A DNA stretch of 64,000 nucleotides from CAVSSX01 sp963730735 (GTDB taxonomy: Bacteria; Actinomycetota; Acidimicrobiia; Acidimicrobiales; RAAP-2). The translations under genes were made by a program, and so were the position numbers. Location of the stretch: assembly GCA_963730735.1 (NCBI GenBank), contig CAVSSX010000008.1:62001-126000 (forward strand). Reading direction: 5' to 3'. Shown here piece by piece: positions 7,187 through 14,362 of this stretch (positions are counted from its first letter, which is position 1; each line of letters starts with the position of its first letter). Below the pieces are notes generated by a model. The model ran no database searches, had not been told where the DNA came from, and saw nothing but the letters and a program-made list of their open reading frames with translations.

Positions 7187-8719
7187 TCAGCCGCCGAGGT
7201 TCGGCTCGAGGCTCCCGCCCGAGCTCCCGCTCCCGCCGCTCGTCCCGAGCTCCTGCTGCTGCTGTTTGGCCGCCGCCTGGGACTCGAGGGTCACCGACAC
7301 GGTGTGCTTCTCGTCGCCCACGTAGTAGCTGATCGACACCTTCTGGCCGGCGCTGTAGCCGCCGAGGGCCTTGGTGAGGTCGGTGATCGAGGTGATGGTG
7401 GTCGAGTTGACCCCGACGATGATGTCGCCCTCCTGCAGCCCGGCCTTGTCGGCCGGCGAGCCCGGGAAGACGTCGATGACCACGGCGCCGCTGGTGGGGG
7501 TGAACCCGTACTGCTGGCGGAGCTGGGCCGTGAGGTCGATCACGTCGACCCCGAGCGCCCCACCGGAGCTCGACTTCACCCCCCCGGATTGGAGCTCGGG
7601 CAGCAGCTTCTCGATGGTCGACGACGGGATGGCGAACCCGATGTTCTGGGCGCTCGACCCCGAACTGTCGGACCCGGCGACCGCCGTGTTCATGGCGATG
7701 ACCTGACCCTCGGTGTCGATTAGGGGGCCGCCCGAGTTCCCGGGGTTGATGGCGGCGTCCGTCTGGACCAGGTTGGTCAGGGTCTCGCTGTCCGTCGCCG
7801 TGTCACCGGCGGTGACCGTCCGCCCGAGCGCCGAGACGATGCCCTGGGTGACCGTGGGCGTCCCCGCCTGGAGGCCGAGGGCGTTGCCGATGGCCACGAC
7901 GGCGTCGCCGACCACGGCCTTGTTGGAGTTGCCCAACGTCACCGTGGGCAGGTTCGAGACGCCCTTCATCTTGAGCAGGGCCACGTCGTTGTTGGGGTCG
8001 GTGCCGACCAGGGTGGCCGCCACCGACTTGGTCGTGCCCGACTCGGTGACCGTGATCTTGGCCCCGTTGGTATTGGCCAGGGCGATGACGTGGTTGTTGG
8101 TGACCACCTCGCCGTTCGACGACAGGATCATCCCGGTGCCCTCGTCCTCCTCCTGGGAGGTCTTGACGTCGATCGAGACCACGGTGGGCAGCACCTTCTT
8201 GACCAACTGGGGGATCGAGACGTTGCCGCTGAGGACGGCCGCACCGGGAGCGGCCGCGCTCTCCTGGACCGTCACCGACCCGTTGCCACCGTTGTCGGTG
8301 GCCGCCGTGACCCCGGCGCCCACCCCGGCGCCGATGAGCGCCGCCACCGCCGCCACCAGGAGCCAACCCCGGGGCCCCCGGGGCCGGCCGATACCCGAAC
8401 CCGAACCCGGGGCCGGCGGCACCTCGCCGCCGGCGGCGCTGCCATAGGGACTGACGGCGTAGGGCGACGACGGAGGGATGACCTCGGGCGGGCCGACCAG
8501 CGTCGGGGCCTCGGTCGGCGGGGCTTCGGGCGGGCCGTCGGGTGGCACCACCCACGGGCTGTCGATCGGCGGGATCGGGGTGCGGGGCGTGGCCGACGGG
8601 TCGTCGCCCGCCGTGGGTGGGGGGTAGCTGGCGACCGGCGCCCCCGGTTCGGTCGGGTCGAGGTCCCGCCCCGGCGCGGCGTCCGGCGCGGTGGCATCCT
8701 CGTCGAACTGCTCGGTCAT
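7187..8719 (-). CDS. HtrA/DegP-like membrane-anchored serine protease with PDZ domain
   Basis: An envelope quality-control protease of 510 residues. Residues 1-115 are a Pro/Gly-rich cytoplasmic tail. One transmembrane helix follows at about 118-141 (WLLVAAVAALIGAGVGAG), then a trypsin-like domain with His210 (TNNHVIA), Asp245 (NNDVALL) and Ser329 (NPGNSGGPL). A C-terminal PDZ domain (about 395-485) contains GAVVIDVFPGSPADKAGL. All three catalytic residues are present. AAAAGGAG lies 4 nt before the ATG, so unlike several neighbours this gene has a proper leader. It is divergent from the arginine/glycine-rich protein gene. Confidence 0.95.
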   Translation of the reverse strand: MTEQFDEDATAPDAAPGRDLDPTEPGAPVASYPPPTAGDDPSATPRTPIPPIDSPWVVPPDGPPEAPPTEAPTLVGPPEVIPPSSPYAVSPYGSAAGGEVPPAPGSGSGIGRPRGPRGWLLVAAVAALIGAGVGAGVTAATDNGGNGSVTVQESAAAPGAAVLSGNVSIPQLVKKVLPTVVSIDVKTSQEEDEGTGMILSSNGEVVTNNHVIALANTNGAKITVTESGTTKSVAATLVGTDPNNDVALLKMKGVSNLPTVTLGNSNKAVVGDAVVAIGNALGLQAGTPTVTQGIVSALGRTVTAGDTATDSETLTNLVQTDAAINPGNSGGPLIDTEGQVIAMNTAVAGSDSSGSSAQNIGFAIPSSTIEKLLPELQSGGVKSSSGGALGVDVIDLTAQLRQQYGFTPTSGAVVIDVFPGSPADKAGLQEGDIIVGVNSTTITSITDLTKALGGYSAGQKVSISYYVGDEKHTVSVTLESQAAAKQQQQELGTSGGSGSSGGSLEPNLGG

Positions 8720-8902
8720 GCCACTCCTTTTGTGCGGCCCCCCGGCCCAGTGGCAACGGGTGGCGCGTCGCCCGCGACCTCGCCTCCGTGCTCCGCCGAC
8801 ATCGTATGGGACCTCGGGCCGAAACGGGCGCCGCCGGGCGGCGGACCGGGGTCCCGGTCACGTGCCCGTCGCGTGCCGTGAACCGGGACCCCGGGGGCGA
8901 GG

Positions 8903-8908
8903 TAACGT
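8903..8908 (+). promoter_or_regulatory. -10 element of the 8918 gene
   Basis: TAACGT sits 9 nt before the ATG at 8918, with no Shine-Dalgarno sequence. The transcript would carry no more than 2-3 nt of leader. Confidence 0.45.
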
Positions 8909-8917
8909 GTCCGCCGC

Positions 8918-10188
8918 ATGTCTCGCCGCATTGACATCGAGCTCACCAGCCAGTCCAGCGAGGACACCTGGACCTGGCGCGCCGCTGGGGCCAAGCAGCC
9001 CAAGGGGACGGTGGCCGCCTCCTTGGTGCCCGAGGGCGCCACGCCCGGCTCGCAGTTCCGGGCCGAGGTGGACATGGGGCTCGAGGGCATCGACGTCCTG
9101 GAGCTCCTCCCGCCGAAGGCCACCCGGTCGCCCGAGCGGTCCGAGGGTCGCATCGAGGTCCTGGGGGCGCCCAAGCGGGCCCCGGACGTGTCGGTGATCC
9201 TGGCTCCGGGGAGCCGACGCCGCCGCGACGGCGACGACCGGCCCCCCGACGCGAAGGCGGCGGTCGAGGTCAGGGTGGATCGGACCGGTCCGAGCGGGGT
9301 CCGTCCCGCCAGGGCGGTGGCCGCCCGGGTGGCGACCGTTCCGGTGGCCGCGGCGACGGGCCGCGAGGCGCCGGACCCGGACGCGACCGGGAGAAGCGGA
9401 CGCCGGCGACCACCGTGCACCGCAATGCCGCACTGGCCGAGCTCGGACCCGAGCAACTGCCGATCGCCGAGCAGCTCCTGCGCGGCGGCATTCCGGCCGT
9501 GCGCCAAGCCATCGACGAGCAGAGCAAGTCGGCCCGGGCGGCCGGGAAGCCCCCGGTGGCCGCCGAGCCCATCTTGGCCATCGCCGAGAAGCTGGCGCCG
9601 GTGGTCAGCCTGGCCACGTGGAAGGACCGGGCCAGCGCCGCCCAGACCGCCGGCAAGGATCTGCGGCTGCGCGAGCTGCGGGCCGTGGTGGCCGCCTCGC
9701 GGACGGTGACCCTCGACGACGAGGGCCGGGCGATGGCCAAGGCCCTCCGGGAGTCGCTCGATCACCGGGTCACGGCATTGCAGGAAGAGTGGGTCAACCG
9801 GATCACCCACGCCCTCGACGGTGGCAAGGTGCTCGACGCCCTGCGCATCTCGGCCAATCCGCCCGAGCCGGGCACTCGCTGTCCGGCCGAGCTGGCGGTG
9901 CGTCTGGCCGAGGCGGCCAGCGCGGCCATGACCGCCGACCTCGAGCCCACCGCGTGGCTGGACCTGCTGGGCGCCGTCGTCGACTCGCCGGTGCGTCGCA
10001 ACGTGCGGCCGTCGGGCCTGCCGGCGAACGACGAGCTGCACGCCACGGCGCGCAACGCGGCCGGCCTGGTGCCCGAGTTGGCCAAGCTGCTCGGCCTGCG
10101 GATCCCCCCGCCCCCGCCGCGGCGGACGGTCGTGCGGCGTGGCCCCCTTACGCCAGCGGGCGGTGGAGGACCAACAGCCGGGCCTTGA
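8918..10188 (+). CDS. Arginine/glycine-rich protein of unknown function, one frameshift
   Basis: No named family recognised. The first about 105 residues look like a small beta-rich domain (DTWTWRAAGAKQPKGTVAA, then FRAEVDMGLEGIDVLELLPP). Translation then needs to move from one frame to another at the C-run 9242-9247; one missing C would restore it. The second frame starts with about 50 residues very rich in Arg and Gly (REGGGRGQGG, GGRPGGDRSGGRGDG). It continues as an alpha-helical domain from VHRNAALAELGPEQLP to the stop. The whole is about 423 residues. The Arg/Gly linker suggests RNA binding, but that is inference. Its 3' end overlaps the convergent GNAT gene by 41 bp. A sequencing error is the simplest cause of the break. 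Confidence 0.6.
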
Positions 10189-10627
10189 ACCCGGCCGTCT
10201 CGAACAGCTGCTTGGTGTGCCGGTCGCCGGGTAGGGCCACCGCGTCCACGTCCGAGCACCCCTGATCGGCGAACCAACCGAGCAACGCCTCGACCAGGGC
10301 CGAGCCCACACCGACCTCCCGGGCCTCGTCCTCGACGTAGCAGCACTCGATCCGACCGACCGCCGTCGACCCGTCGTGGACCGTGCCGGCCGCCAGGCCG
10401 ACGACCTCGCCGTGGTACTCGCCGACCAGGACGGTGGCGAGCGGCCCGTTCACCCAGCGTTCAAGGAGGTGGCGCGGTTCGGCGACGTCGATGGGGTCGC
10501 CGGCCGGGATGCCGAGGGCCAGGAACTCACGACCGCCCCGGGTGCGGGCGGCGGCCAGGCGGGCGTCGGTCAGCAGCTCGAGGCAGCGGTCGAGATCGGC
10601 AGTCGCCGCCGGGCGGACGTGCTCCAT
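10148..10627 (-). CDS. GNAT-family N-acetyltransferase
   Basis: A 159-residue acetyl-CoA-dependent acyltransferase. It begins MEHVRPAATADLDRCLELL, has the central strand TVLVGEYHGEVVGLAAG, then IECCYVEDEAREVGVGSALV, which contains the acetyl-CoA pyrophosphate loop R/Q-x-x-G-x-G in the form REVGVGSAL. It ends with the GNAT motif B region TKQLFETAGFK. The ATG at 10627 gives a typical start for the fold; the open frame extends further upstream but only into low-complexity sequence. The substrate is not predictable. Confidence 0.8.
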   Translation of the reverse strand: MEHVRPAATADLDRCLELLTDARLAAARTRGGREFLALGIPAGDPIDVAEPRHLLERWVNGPLATVLVGEYHGEVVGLAAGTVHDGSTAVGRIECCYVEDEAREVGVGSALVEALLGWFADQGCSDVDAVALPGDRHTKQLFETAGFKARLLVLHRPLA

Positions 10628-10649
10628 GGGCCGCCGCCGTCCCCCCGGC

Positions 10650-11810
10650 TCAGTCGTCGGGGGCGTCGGGCGACTCGGTGTCGGTCGACCCCTCGCCGGA
10701 GGCCGGGCCGTCCTCGAGGAGCTGCTGGGCCCGATAGAGAATCGTGCGGCGGCCGCGAGTTGCCGATTCGTAGCGGTAGACGGCGGTGAGCTCCTGTCGA
10801 CCGAGGCCCTCGAGCCGTCGGACCACCTGGGAGGCCGACAGGGTGTCGTAGCCGGCGATGGCCGCATCGACCTCGTCGACCGCCGCCTCCCCGCCCTCAT
10901 CGGCGTCCTCGTCGTCCTCGTCGTCCTCGTCGGCGGCGTCGACCTCGTCGTCCTCGTCGGCGTCCTCGCCGTTGGCGTCGATCTCATCGACCTCGTCGTC
11001 GGCGTCGATCTCGTCAAGGTGGTCGACCGGGTCAAGGTGGTCGACCGGGTCGGCGCCCGTGGCCGGGGTGGCGTCGTCGTCCACGTCGATCGGTCCGTCA
11101 CCGCCGACGGCGAACGTCGCCGGGAGGACGGCGTCGAGATCGTCCACCGTCGCCCGGTCGTCGGGCACGGTGAGGTCGCCGGCACCGGCCGACTCGGCCG
11201 CCAGTTCGGCCTCGGCGTCCTCGTCGACCACCGGTCCGTCACCACCGACGGTGAAGGTGGCCGGCAGGACGGCGTCCAGGTCGCCGACGGCGGCGTCCCC
11301 TTCGGCCACCGTGACGTCATCGGTCGACGGGCCGTCCTCGGTGGTCGGCGGCTCCGGGAAGCCGTGCTCCAGGTCGTCGAGCTCGTCGTCGAGATCGTCC
11401 AGCTCGGCGTCGAGGTCGTCCAGCTCCCCCGCCGCCGTGTCGGGACCGTCCTGGTCCCCGTCGGACCAGTCGTCGGCCTCGTCGTACAGGGTCGGCTCGG
11501 GGGCGCCCCGGTCGGCGGTGTCGTCGTCAGCGGTGTCGTCAACCGGGTCGTCCGACTTGCGGCGGACGGCGTCGACGACCTGGCCCACCCGGTTGCCGAG
11601 GTCGTGCTGCCCCTTGGTCACCACCAGCTGGCCGATGAAGCGGGCGTTCCTCAGGTGCAACTCGAGGCGGGAGCGTCCTTTGGAGGCGAGCTCGGGGAGC
11701 TCCTCGACGGCGGTGACGGCCAGGCCGGCCGGTACGAACACCAGCAGGTCGAGCAGCTGCTCGGGAAGCGATCGTTCGTGCGGCTCGGGGTCGGCCATCG
11801 TCTCAGACAC
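10650..11810 (-). CDS. Acidic repeat protein with helical end domains, function unknown
   Basis: A 386-residue protein. The N-terminal about 90 residues are helical (LPEQLLDLLVFVPAGLAV, then LHLRNARFIGQLVVTKGQ) and resemble actinobacterial membrane- or lipid-surface-binding helices. The middle (about 95-320) is extremely Asp/Glu-rich. It holds two copies of a module reading DLDAVLPATF(T/A)VGGDGP about 55 residues apart. The C-terminal about 60 residues form a basic helical domain (IAGYDTLSASQVVRRLEGL, then RRTILYRAQQLL), similar to short helical domains at the ends of many actinobacterial proteins. The start overlaps the upstream zinc-ribbon gene by 8 bp. I cannot assign a function. Confidence 0.75.
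   Translation of the reverse strand: MSETMADPEPHERSLPEQLLDLLVFVPAGLAVTAVEELPELASKGRSRLELHLRNARFIGQLVVTKGQHDLGNRVGQVVDAVRRKSDDPVDDTADDDTADRGAPEPTLYDEADDWSDGDQDGPDTAAGELDDLDAELDDLDDELDDLEHGFPEPPTTEDGPSTDDVTVAEGDAAVGDLDAVLPATFTVGGDGPVVDEDAEAELAAESAGAGDLTVPDDRATVDDLDAVLPATFAVGGDGPIDVDDDATPATGADPVDHLDPVDHLDEIDADDEVDEIDANGEDADEDDEVDAADEDDEDDEDADEGGEAAVDEVDAAIAGYDTLSASQVVRRLEGLGRQELTAVYRYESATRGRRTILYRAQQLLEDGPASGEGSTDTESPDAPDD
10905..10931. repeat. Three tandem copies of a 9-bp unit inside the acidic gene
   Basis: GTCCTCGTC occurs three times in direct tandem at 10905, 10914 and 10923. It encodes Asp/Glu triplets on the minus strand. Such microsatellites can expand or contract without changing frame. 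Confidence 0.8.
11013..11048. repeat. Perfect 18-bp tandem duplication inside the acidic gene
   Basis: GTCAAGGTGGTCGACCGG is present twice without any difference (11013-11030 and 11031-11048). On the coding strand it gives two copies of a six-residue Asp/His/Leu unit. Identity at synonymous positions points to a recent duplication. Confidence 0.85.
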
Positions 11811-12258
11811 AATCCCGGCAGAGCATCTTCTTCTTGTCGGCCAGCTGGCTCGGGTGCTTCACCAAGAAGCATGAGCGGCAGACGAACTCGTCCGGCTGTT
11901 TGGGGAGCACCCGCTCGGTGAGCTCGGAGCGGTCCTCGACGTCGGTCGGCTCCTCGTCCTCGGGCTCGTCCTCGACGACCAGTCGTTCCTTCAAGATGAC
12001 GTCCAGGCTGGCCTCGACGTCCTCGTCGTCGGGCTCCTCTTCGTCCTCTTCGTCCTCGGTCTCGGCAGCCGGCGTTGCCGCGACGGCCGGGGCGGGGGTC
12101 AGGAGGGGGTCGTCGTCCTCGTCGGCCTCGTCGTCGTCCAGCGTATCGAGGTCGTCCGGCTCGTCTTCGTCGAGGTCGGCGGCGTCTTCGTCGTCGGCGT
12201 CCTCATCTAGTTCGTCGAGGTCCTCGGGGGCCGGAACGTCTTCGAGATCTTCTGCCAT
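11803..12258 (-). CDS. Acidic zinc-ribbon protein (DUF4193-like)
   Basis: A 151-residue protein. Its first about 105 residues are dominated by Asp and Glu. The C-terminus is a zinc ribbon of two C-x-x-C pairs: DEFVCRSCFLVKHPSQLA and KKKMLCRDCV. The order RVLPKQPDEF-CRSCFLV-CRDC is the hallmark of the DUF4193 family, which is widespread in actinobacteria and of unknown role; most members are about 100 residues, so the acidic arm here is long. It is driven by the best sigma70-type promoter in the window. The 8-bp overlap couples it to the acidic repeat protein. Confidence 0.8.
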   Translation of the reverse strand: MAEDLEDVPAPEDLDELDEDADDEDAADLDEDEPDDLDTLDDDEADEDDDPLLTPAPAVAATPAAETEDEEDEEEPDDEDVEASLDVILKERLVVEDEPEDEEPTDVEDRSELTERVLPKQPDEFVCRSCFLVKHPSQLADKKKMLCRDCV

Positions 12259-12288
12259 GTTCGCCTTCCGGGAGGGGATGTGCGCGGG

Positions 12289-12316
12289 AGCATAGACGTT
12301 CCGTGCCCGCCGTCAA
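12289..12316 (-). promoter_or_regulatory. Sigma70-type promoter of the acidic zinc-ribbon gene
   Basis: Read on the minus strand, TTGACG (12316-12311), a 16-bp spacer and TATGCT (12294-12289) form a good housekeeping promoter. The start site would be near 12282, giving a leader of about 24 nt that carries the purine-rich GGAAGG before the ATG at 12258. Confidence 0.7.
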
Positions 12317-12392
12317 GCAGCGTCGTGACGGTCCCGGAGGAGGCCGCTGCACACCAGCCTGGACCCGTCTCGAAGGGGGCGGGGCCGGGCGG

Positions 12393-12426
12393 CCGGTCCC
12401 CGAACGGCACGAGGTCCGGGGACCGG
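12393..12426. other. Isolated perfect 10-bp hairpin
   Basis: CCGGTCCCCG (12393-12402) and CGGGGACCGG (12417-12426) are perfectly complementary around a 14-nt loop. It is about 135 bp from the zinc-ribbon start and 290 bp from the end of thyX, so it does not sit at the end of either gene. It may be a terminator of an unseen RNA or a structured element. Confidence 0.4.
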
Positions 12427-12715
12427 GCTACGGAATTCTGCCTAGGCGGGTCGGCCCAGAGGTCTTTGGGGTCATCGCACCACCAACGGCGCCACAGGGC
12501 GCGGTCGGCCAACGACGTTCTCTACTCGACCTCCGGGCCTCCCTCCGCCTCTCACAGCATCCCGATCGCCGGTGGAGCGCCGACCCGAGGGTCGTCGTTC
12601 GACCGGTGGCTGACTGGGACTGGGCGTAGATTACGCAGATGAACGGTCTCGGCGTCAAGAGACGTTGACCGGCTGTGACCTGGGGCGTTAGAGGTTGTCC
12701 CTGGTCATGACGCTA

Positions 12716-14347
12716 TCAATTCCTCACGCCTCGCAGATTCCTGCGGGCCTCGGCGCGACGCTCGGCATCGAGGCGTTCGAGGTCGGTCGAACCGAGGTCG
12801 ACGTGGCTCATGGCGGCAGCGATGGCCCGGTGTCCGGCCACCTCGGCGATGGCCCGGTGCATGGATTGGGCCACCCGCCGGTAGGCCGGGTGGCCCTGGG
12901 GGCCCGACCGTAGTTCGATCAGATGAAGTGCTTCCCGGGCGTTCATCTGCATGACGTAGCGGATGCGGTAGGCCAGGGCCACGGCGTACGGGGCCTGGGC
13001 CGGGAAGTGGGCGACCATGGTGTCGTAGAGGTCGCGGGAGCGCTCGAGCGAGTCGTTGAACGGGCCCTCGAGCCCGGCCTCGGCCACGATCTCGGGCAGG
13101 TCGAAGCCGAGGGAGGTGCCGAGGGGCTGCCAGTCCACCGTCAGCAGGCGGTGGCGCTGCAGGTCCCGGAAGGCCCCGTAGTCGGTGACGATCTCGAAGC
13201 GGTAGTCGGTGCGCTCGAAGGCCCGTCCCGGCCGGTGACGGCGGTTCTGGCGGTCGCCGACGTAGGCCGTCAGGATGGCCACCCGCTCGTCGGCCGACAG
13301 GCGCTGGACCCGGCGCAGCACCTCGCCCTCGGGGAGGGCGGTGTGCGCGAAGCACGCCGCCGCCAGCACCTTGTCCTCGCCCTCGGGATCGAAGTCGAGC
13401 AGGGCCACCTCGGTCGGTGCCTGGTCGGCGGCCGCCTCGTCGGCCAGGTCGGGCCACAGCCGCTCGAGCACCCGGGCGGTGTCGTCGCGGGTCGCGGCCA
13501 GGTAGGCCGACCACACCTGCCCCCGCTCGGCCACGTCGACCCGTTGGAGGAAGGACGGGATGACCTTGCGCAGCTCGTTGAGCATGAGGTCGCCGTAGCG
13601 GCGGGCCTCGGGGAGCGGGTGGGCCCGCAGGCGGAGCAGGAGCAGCTCGTAGGACTGGCCGGAGGCGTAGATGCCCATGTTGGAGAGCGAGGCGGCCGGC
13701 AACAGGCCCCGGACGGCGTCGAGGGCCTTGGCCCGGACGGCCTGCCGGTGGACGAAGTCCGAGTCGCCCTCCTGGCGGGGGTAGCGAGCGGCCAGCCAGG
13801 CCTGGGCCCTGGGCAGCAGGTCGGCGTAGGTGTCGAACATCCGGTCCATGTCGCCCACGTAGCGGGCGCCCAGGTGGGAGTCGAGGATCTCGGGGGGCCG
13901 GAAGTAGCGGTAGTGACCGCTGGTGAGCCGGCTGTCGTAGCCCACGTAGCGGGTGGACTGCTCGAGGTAGGACATCAGCCGGCCCCACTCGAGGATCTTG
14001 GTCAGCACGTTCGAGGCCTGCTCACAGGCCAGATGGACCCCGCCCAGCTGGGCCACCGAATCGTCCCCGTACTCGAAGAACACCCGCTCGTAGAGCTCCT
14101 CGGCCCGCTTCAGGCCGACGGTGGCGTCGACGGTGGCGTCGCCCGAGATGTCGAGGTCGCCCACGAACTCGTCCAGGAAGAGCCGGCGCAGGCTCTTGGA
14201 GGATCGCGAGTACCGGGCGAACAGGGCGCCCTTGACCACCTCGGGCAGGTTCACCAGGGCGAACACCGGCTGATCGAGGTTCGTCACGTACCGGCGCAGG
14301 ATGTTCTGCTCCTCGGCGGTGAACGTCTCCTCAACGTAGGGGAACAT
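12716..14347 (-). CDS. Long double-domain ThyX-like protein (FAD-dependent thymidylate synthase family)
   Basis: A 543-residue protein with two ThyX-like halves; canonical ThyX is about 220-250 residues. The hallmark R-H-R-x-x-S-x-N-x-x-S-x-R is split. The N-terminal half has RLMSYLEQSTRY (123-134), which keeps the Ser/Glu/Ser/Arg/Tyr part but not the R-H-R. The C-terminal half has FRDLQRHRLLTVDWQPLG, which keeps R-H-R but not the Ser. Canonical ThyX makes dTMP from dUMP using FAD and methylenetetrahydrofolate. Whether this long form does so cannot be told. Its -10 (TAGAGT) lies 9 nt upstream of the ATG, so it can be transcribed separately from helY. Confidence 0.7.
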   Translation of the reverse strand: MFPYVEETFTAEEQNILRRYVTNLDQPVFALVNLPEVVKGALFARYSRSSKSLRRLFLDEFVGDLDISGDATVDATVGLKRAEELYERVFFEYGDDSVAQLGGVHLACEQASNVLTKILEWGRLMSYLEQSTRYVGYDSRLTSGHYRYFRPPEILDSHLGARYVGDMDRMFDTYADLLPRAQAWLAARYPRQEGDSDFVHRQAVRAKALDAVRGLLPAASLSNMGIYASGQSYELLLLRLRAHPLPEARRYGDLMLNELRKVIPSFLQRVDVAERGQVWSAYLAATRDDTARVLERLWPDLADEAAADQAPTEVALLDFDPEGEDKVLAAACFAHTALPEGEVLRRVQRLSADERVAILTAYVGDRQNRRHRPGRAFERTDYRFEIVTDYGAFRDLQRHRLLTVDWQPLGTSLGFDLPEIVAEAGLEGPFNDSLERSRDLYDTMVAHFPAQAPYAVALAYRIRYVMQMNAREALHLIELRSGPQGHPAYRRVAQSMHRAIAEVAGHRAIAAAMSHVDLGSTDLERLDAERRAEARRNLRGVRN

Positions 14348-14356
14348 GGACGGCCA

Positions 14357-14362
14357 ACTCTA
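14357..14362 (-). promoter_or_regulatory. -10 element of the thyX-like gene
   Basis: TAGAGT on the minus strand is 9 nt before the ATG at 14347, with no Shine-Dalgarno sequence. It overlaps the stop region of helY. Confidence 0.4.

Larger units (their letters stand above)
12259..12715. other. Intergenic region of 457 bp without a convincing gene
   Basis: The part next to 12258 holds the promoter of the acidic zinc-ribbon gene. The middle holds a 10-bp GC hairpin. Near 12628-12633 TAGATT stands 6 nt before an ATG (12640) that opens a nine-codon frame (MNGLGVKRR) ending in TGA. This looks like a promoter plus micro-ORF, but nothing downstream on the plus strand is a gene. No tRNA or known RNA signature is seen. 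Longer open frames here have no recognisable protein. Confidence 0.6.

Noticed and set aside
10860..12215. CRISPR-like or satellite repeats
   Set aside because: The short repeats are Asp/Glu codon runs in two coding regions; there are no spacers and no cas genes.
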